From Lethocerus indicus (Eukaryota > Arthropoda > Insecta > Hemiptera > Belostomatidae): a DNA stretch of 64,000 nucleotides. The notes under the pieces are model-generated. The model was not told the origin of the DNA and did no database searches. It saw only the letters and a program-made list of their open reading frames with translations. A program made the position numbers and the translations under genes. Below are positions 60,712 through 64,000 of the stretch, one piece after another. The stretch lies in the NCBI GenBank assembly GCA_019843655.1, contig JACDQD010000004.1:5084001-5148000 (forward strand), in the 5' to 3' direction. How positions within the stretch are numbered: position 1 is the first letter of the stretch; each line of letters opens with the position of its first letter.

Positions 60712-63397
60712 GGTCAGGGGTGACCTGAGACCCTATCACGGAGTCGCGAGCCTGTAGATTATATATCGGTTTCAATTTTTTTATCCAAAATTAGTCATTA
60801 AGGAGAATCGTAAAAAGTTTGTAATGTGACGGTTTCGCTTCAGAAACGCAATATGTAAGAACGAAAAATGTTCCGATTATTCTGAGGAGGATTTAAGAAA
60901 TATGCGCTGGACGGTTTATAATATATTTTTTGAGAGCTGAAACAAAACTTTTATTTGGGCATTGTCATAGTTCTGACAGGACGCTTCTGCAGCTGACAAC
61001 TGTTTGTACTTTATTATATCAATCATTCCCCTCTCTTATGCTGCAAACCACCGCTGTTGCTAAAATCGCGATACTCAGGATTTTATACTAGGGCAATAGT
61101 ACAATAAAGCGTTTGCATAACATATCGATATCGGCTCTGATTCAAAGTTTTTTTCACACAAACAAATATCTCGATCCCATTTATAGGACATTGTCATCAA
61201 TTTATGATATTTTTAAGTTGATACCGATCCTCAAAAGATCAGACCGGCTTGCATACGGATCTAGTGAAGGAAAGTGTGCGTTTAAATTAAAGTGCAAGAA
61301 TTGTTCGTATCAAGAAATAAATGTATAATATGAGATGTTAATGAATTTATTTCACCTCTTGGGATTAATTTTCTATTATAATTAATTCTGCTATTGATTT
61401 GTCAAAACGACTAGGCTTAATTTGAGTTTTTGTCCAGCCTAAAGATTTTCTAAAACTGTCGACTGTACAAAGCATGTTTAGCACCTTCCCCGTTTTCCCT
61501 TCACTATTCGGTAATTATAAAAGAAATCTGCGACAGATCAAATATTTACCCAAGTTACGGACTGCCGTCGGCCTGTCAAGTTCTAAAGTAATTCTGGCGG
61601 AACTAATTTCGTTTCGATTTTGGCCGGCGACCAATTTATCTCGACAGACTGTCAACCCAACGGCGATACGGAAAATGTGTCTTCGTAATCTGACCGGTCA
61701 GTTGTCGTTTTTGAATAATTGTCAGTGCTCCGGGTTTGGCGACTGGAGTGCCGTTCGACTGGCTGGGGGAGATCTGCGAGTGCATTCTGCATTCTGGACG
61801 CGAAATTAACCGGGAACTAGAATCTTGTTCTGGCGGCAGACGGTGGAGCGGGGCGGGAGGGGCTCTCGGTCGAATGAATCTCTCGGGTGGCAGATTAAAG
61901 CGGGACCGGCTCCCCATTGGGCTTGGGCCGGATTTAATGTGAAGGGATTTGAAAACTTTGGCCGCCGAGGGAAATTGTTAACTGTTCCCCGGTCCCCTTC
62001 AAACGGCGATGGTTTTCACCTCCTGGAGAGTGGAGTGGGACAAATGAGTCTCACAGATTAGAACGTTTTTCTAAAAGCTTTATATTTAAAAGCTCTTTTT
62101 TTAATTCCTGGAATACACTCTCTGCAGCCCTTACTTCCTGTTCCCTACAGATAATTCGTTACCAATTCTATATTTGAAATATTGTGCGAACGATTAAAAT
62201 TGGGATTTCAATTGGAATAATATGCTACGGACTAAAATAGTATTAATCATACATAGAAAATTTTCGACTTATTTTTCTACGAACAGAAACGTAATTATTT
62301 GTAATATGAAGTTACAGGAGTTAATTCTATTTCCTGCAGTAATCTTCCTCTTTAACGAACTTTAAAATTTGATATTAGGTCACAGATATATTAATGGATA
62401 CTTTTAATCTATACTGATAAATAATGCACAATCTTTAAAATGTATCGATTCTGTCATGCTTTTCTGTTTCATCGAGTGGACGAAGAACTCATCATCTCGC
62501 ACAATATTACCGCACTTCTCACTAGTATCGCATTATAATAATACTCGGAGATGATGAAGCTGAATGATGTTTTGAATAGTTCCTGGAATAAGCTATACCG
62601 GGAAAATGCACGTCGCCGTTGAGTACACCGATAGAACGCAGAAAACAAATTAACTTGTTTTAATTTTTTGTCCCGCGGTCCGGGTCGGCACCGCCGCAAT
62701 TAGTTTCAAATTGGTTTAATCGGTTGAAAAGGCTTAATTGCTCCTGTAATGAAAATACCCGCATCGTTTGGAGTAGGGCCCGATTAACAATTGCCAGTTA
62801 ACAAACTTCCTTCGTGCCTTACCATCTTCCGGGCAATTAATCTAGCCTTACACTTTCTGCAGTAGTCCTTCAATTTACATTCTCGTCCCTTTAAGTTAAA
62901 TGATTTTCTCGAGGAATTATTTTGTGTTCAATCACTTTCTTTACTTAACTTTGAGTTAAGCATGACAGCAGAAAATGATACTATAATCCTAGTGATATAA
63001 ATTAGAAATTAATATAAATTATTTTGAAATTAAAATTATTTTTAATAAAGGCAGAAAGCCGAATATCACGAACATTCTAAACGAGTTTCTGTTTAATTAG
63101 ATTAAGTTACAAAGCCAATTTTCCACTTATTTGGGCTTGAAAATACGATTAAAAATTGCCCGATTTAAATTGCCCTATTAAGAAAAAATAATCATTAATT
63201 TGGATCGAATAATCGACCAAAGGCCGGCCATAAGATGGTCGGGACCGGAGGCAGCAAATTGGTTTCCTCTGTGCGAGTGTATAGCCGTTCGAGAGCGTTA
63301 CTGTAATTGAGGAACGCTTAGTCGGAGGTTCAATAATGAGTTTAATCCAATAACGTGAATAACAAGGGCTAATTATTTGTCAAGGTATATATAGGCA
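60712..63397. other. Non-coding stretch
   Basis: No recognisable gene. A GC-balanced block at 61550-62060 is open in several frames on both strands at once (plus 61474-61809, 61736-61942, 61825-62061; minus 61636-61917), which argues for chance. No motif is visible in any of them. Confidence 0.65.
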
Positions 63398-63444
63398 GGA
63401 GGGAGAGAGAGAGAGAGAGAGAGGAGGAGAGGGAGGGAGAGAGA
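63398..63444 (+). repeat. (GA)n microsatellite
   Basis: GA and GGA purine tract of about 47 bases, preceded by a TATATATA word. Confidence 0.9.
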
Positions 63445-64000
63445 TTGGCGTCGTCCACTGTAAATAGCTGGTTATTGACCAATCGATATTCCACTGACGG
63501 GGCCGCTGTCTTTAATTAGCAATGTAATTTATACATTGTATTTAATCAAGCGCGGGATTATTTGTTGTACCCCGATTTAAATATATTTACATAAAATTCA
63601 TTGATTACTGAAGTGATCGGTCGGTTATAATTAAAACGGTTGCCAGAAGTCAATATCAATTCAGCAAGTACCAAAAACAAATTATAAGATCTGACGATTC
63701 CCCTCTAGATAATTGTCTTATTTATATTTTGCCGACCTACTATAATGTTTCGTCTGCAGATCGGAGAAAAAGAGGTTCAGATTTTCGCCTTATAATTTTA
63801 ATTTCTATTCAACGTAATTCAAAGTATACAGGTGAATGGTTATTGGCTTTAATGCTAAAAATAACTCGCATGAACCTTGTTAAAAAGAAAGGATTAACTA
63901 TCTCCATCTATTAAGTACGTCACTGCATGACAAACGGACGCTACGTGCTATGTAGGGAAAGCGAAACGTCCCCACCGAACAATATGTTGATTTAAATAAA
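63445..64000. other. AT-rich non-coding end of window
   Basis: Nothing recognisable. A TATACAG|GTGAAT word near 63830 is a poor tandem splice match. Confidence 0.7.

Noticed and set aside
61474..62061. Several overlapping frames on both strands
   Set aside because: At least four frames are open at once in a GC-balanced block, which indicates low stop density, not coding.

Overview
This 64 kb window looks like animal nuclear DNA, and I find no gene in it that I can recognise. The sequence is roughly 60% A+T but keeps abundant CpG in all contexts. It carries many long pure dinucleotide arrays of (GA/TC)n and (TA)n, plus AT-rich stretches alternating with short GC-rich patches. This suits an invertebrate with little CpG depletion; an arthropod, possibly a hymenopteran-like insect, is my best guess. 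No gene confirms the guess.

Open frames are short: the longest ATG-started frames without low complexity are about 120-130 codons, which is about what chance gives for this length and composition. The longest frames of all (for example on the minus strand over 10456-11004 and 57762-58205) are long only because they run through dinucleotide arrays. I saw no homeodomain, transposase, reverse transcriptase, rRNA, credible tRNA or known microRNA. The window is best read as a gene desert: either the inside of a very long intron or a large intergenic regulatory domain.

Layout. 1-8.9 kb: AT-rich DNA with a GC-rich patch (3361-3720), a G-quadruplex-prone tract (4493-4530) and a perfect RFX-type X-box 66 bp upstream of a TATA-like box (4694-4781). 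8.9-17.6 kb: a 128-codon frame of doubtful status, two (GA)n arrays and a long polypyrimidine tract. 17.6 kb: the most interesting site, a tandem splice site (acceptor directly abutting donor) followed 45 nt later by a second strong donor. It resembles a recursive-splicing ratchet point with an associated microexon. 17.7-29.4 kb: AT-rich DNA with two (TA)n arrays and a homopurine tract. 29.5-30.7 kb: a compound (CA)n(TA)n array, then (GA)n and a 111-bp (CT)n array facing each other. 30.7-42 kb: mostly featureless, with a GC-rich patch at 35.3-35.5 kb. 42-46 kb: (CT)n abutting a GTAAGT donor, a minus-strand tandem splice site, a (TA)n array and a 35-codon frame just after a polypyrimidine tract and AG. 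46-64 kb: AT-rich DNA with short tandem duplications, a cluster of TAATTA homeodomain-type sites, a GC-rich patch and further arrays.

The best working hypothesis for how the parts fit is a long regulated intron or Hox-like regulatory domain, with splice stepping stones and homeodomain-type sites. That is inference; strand and host gene are unknown.
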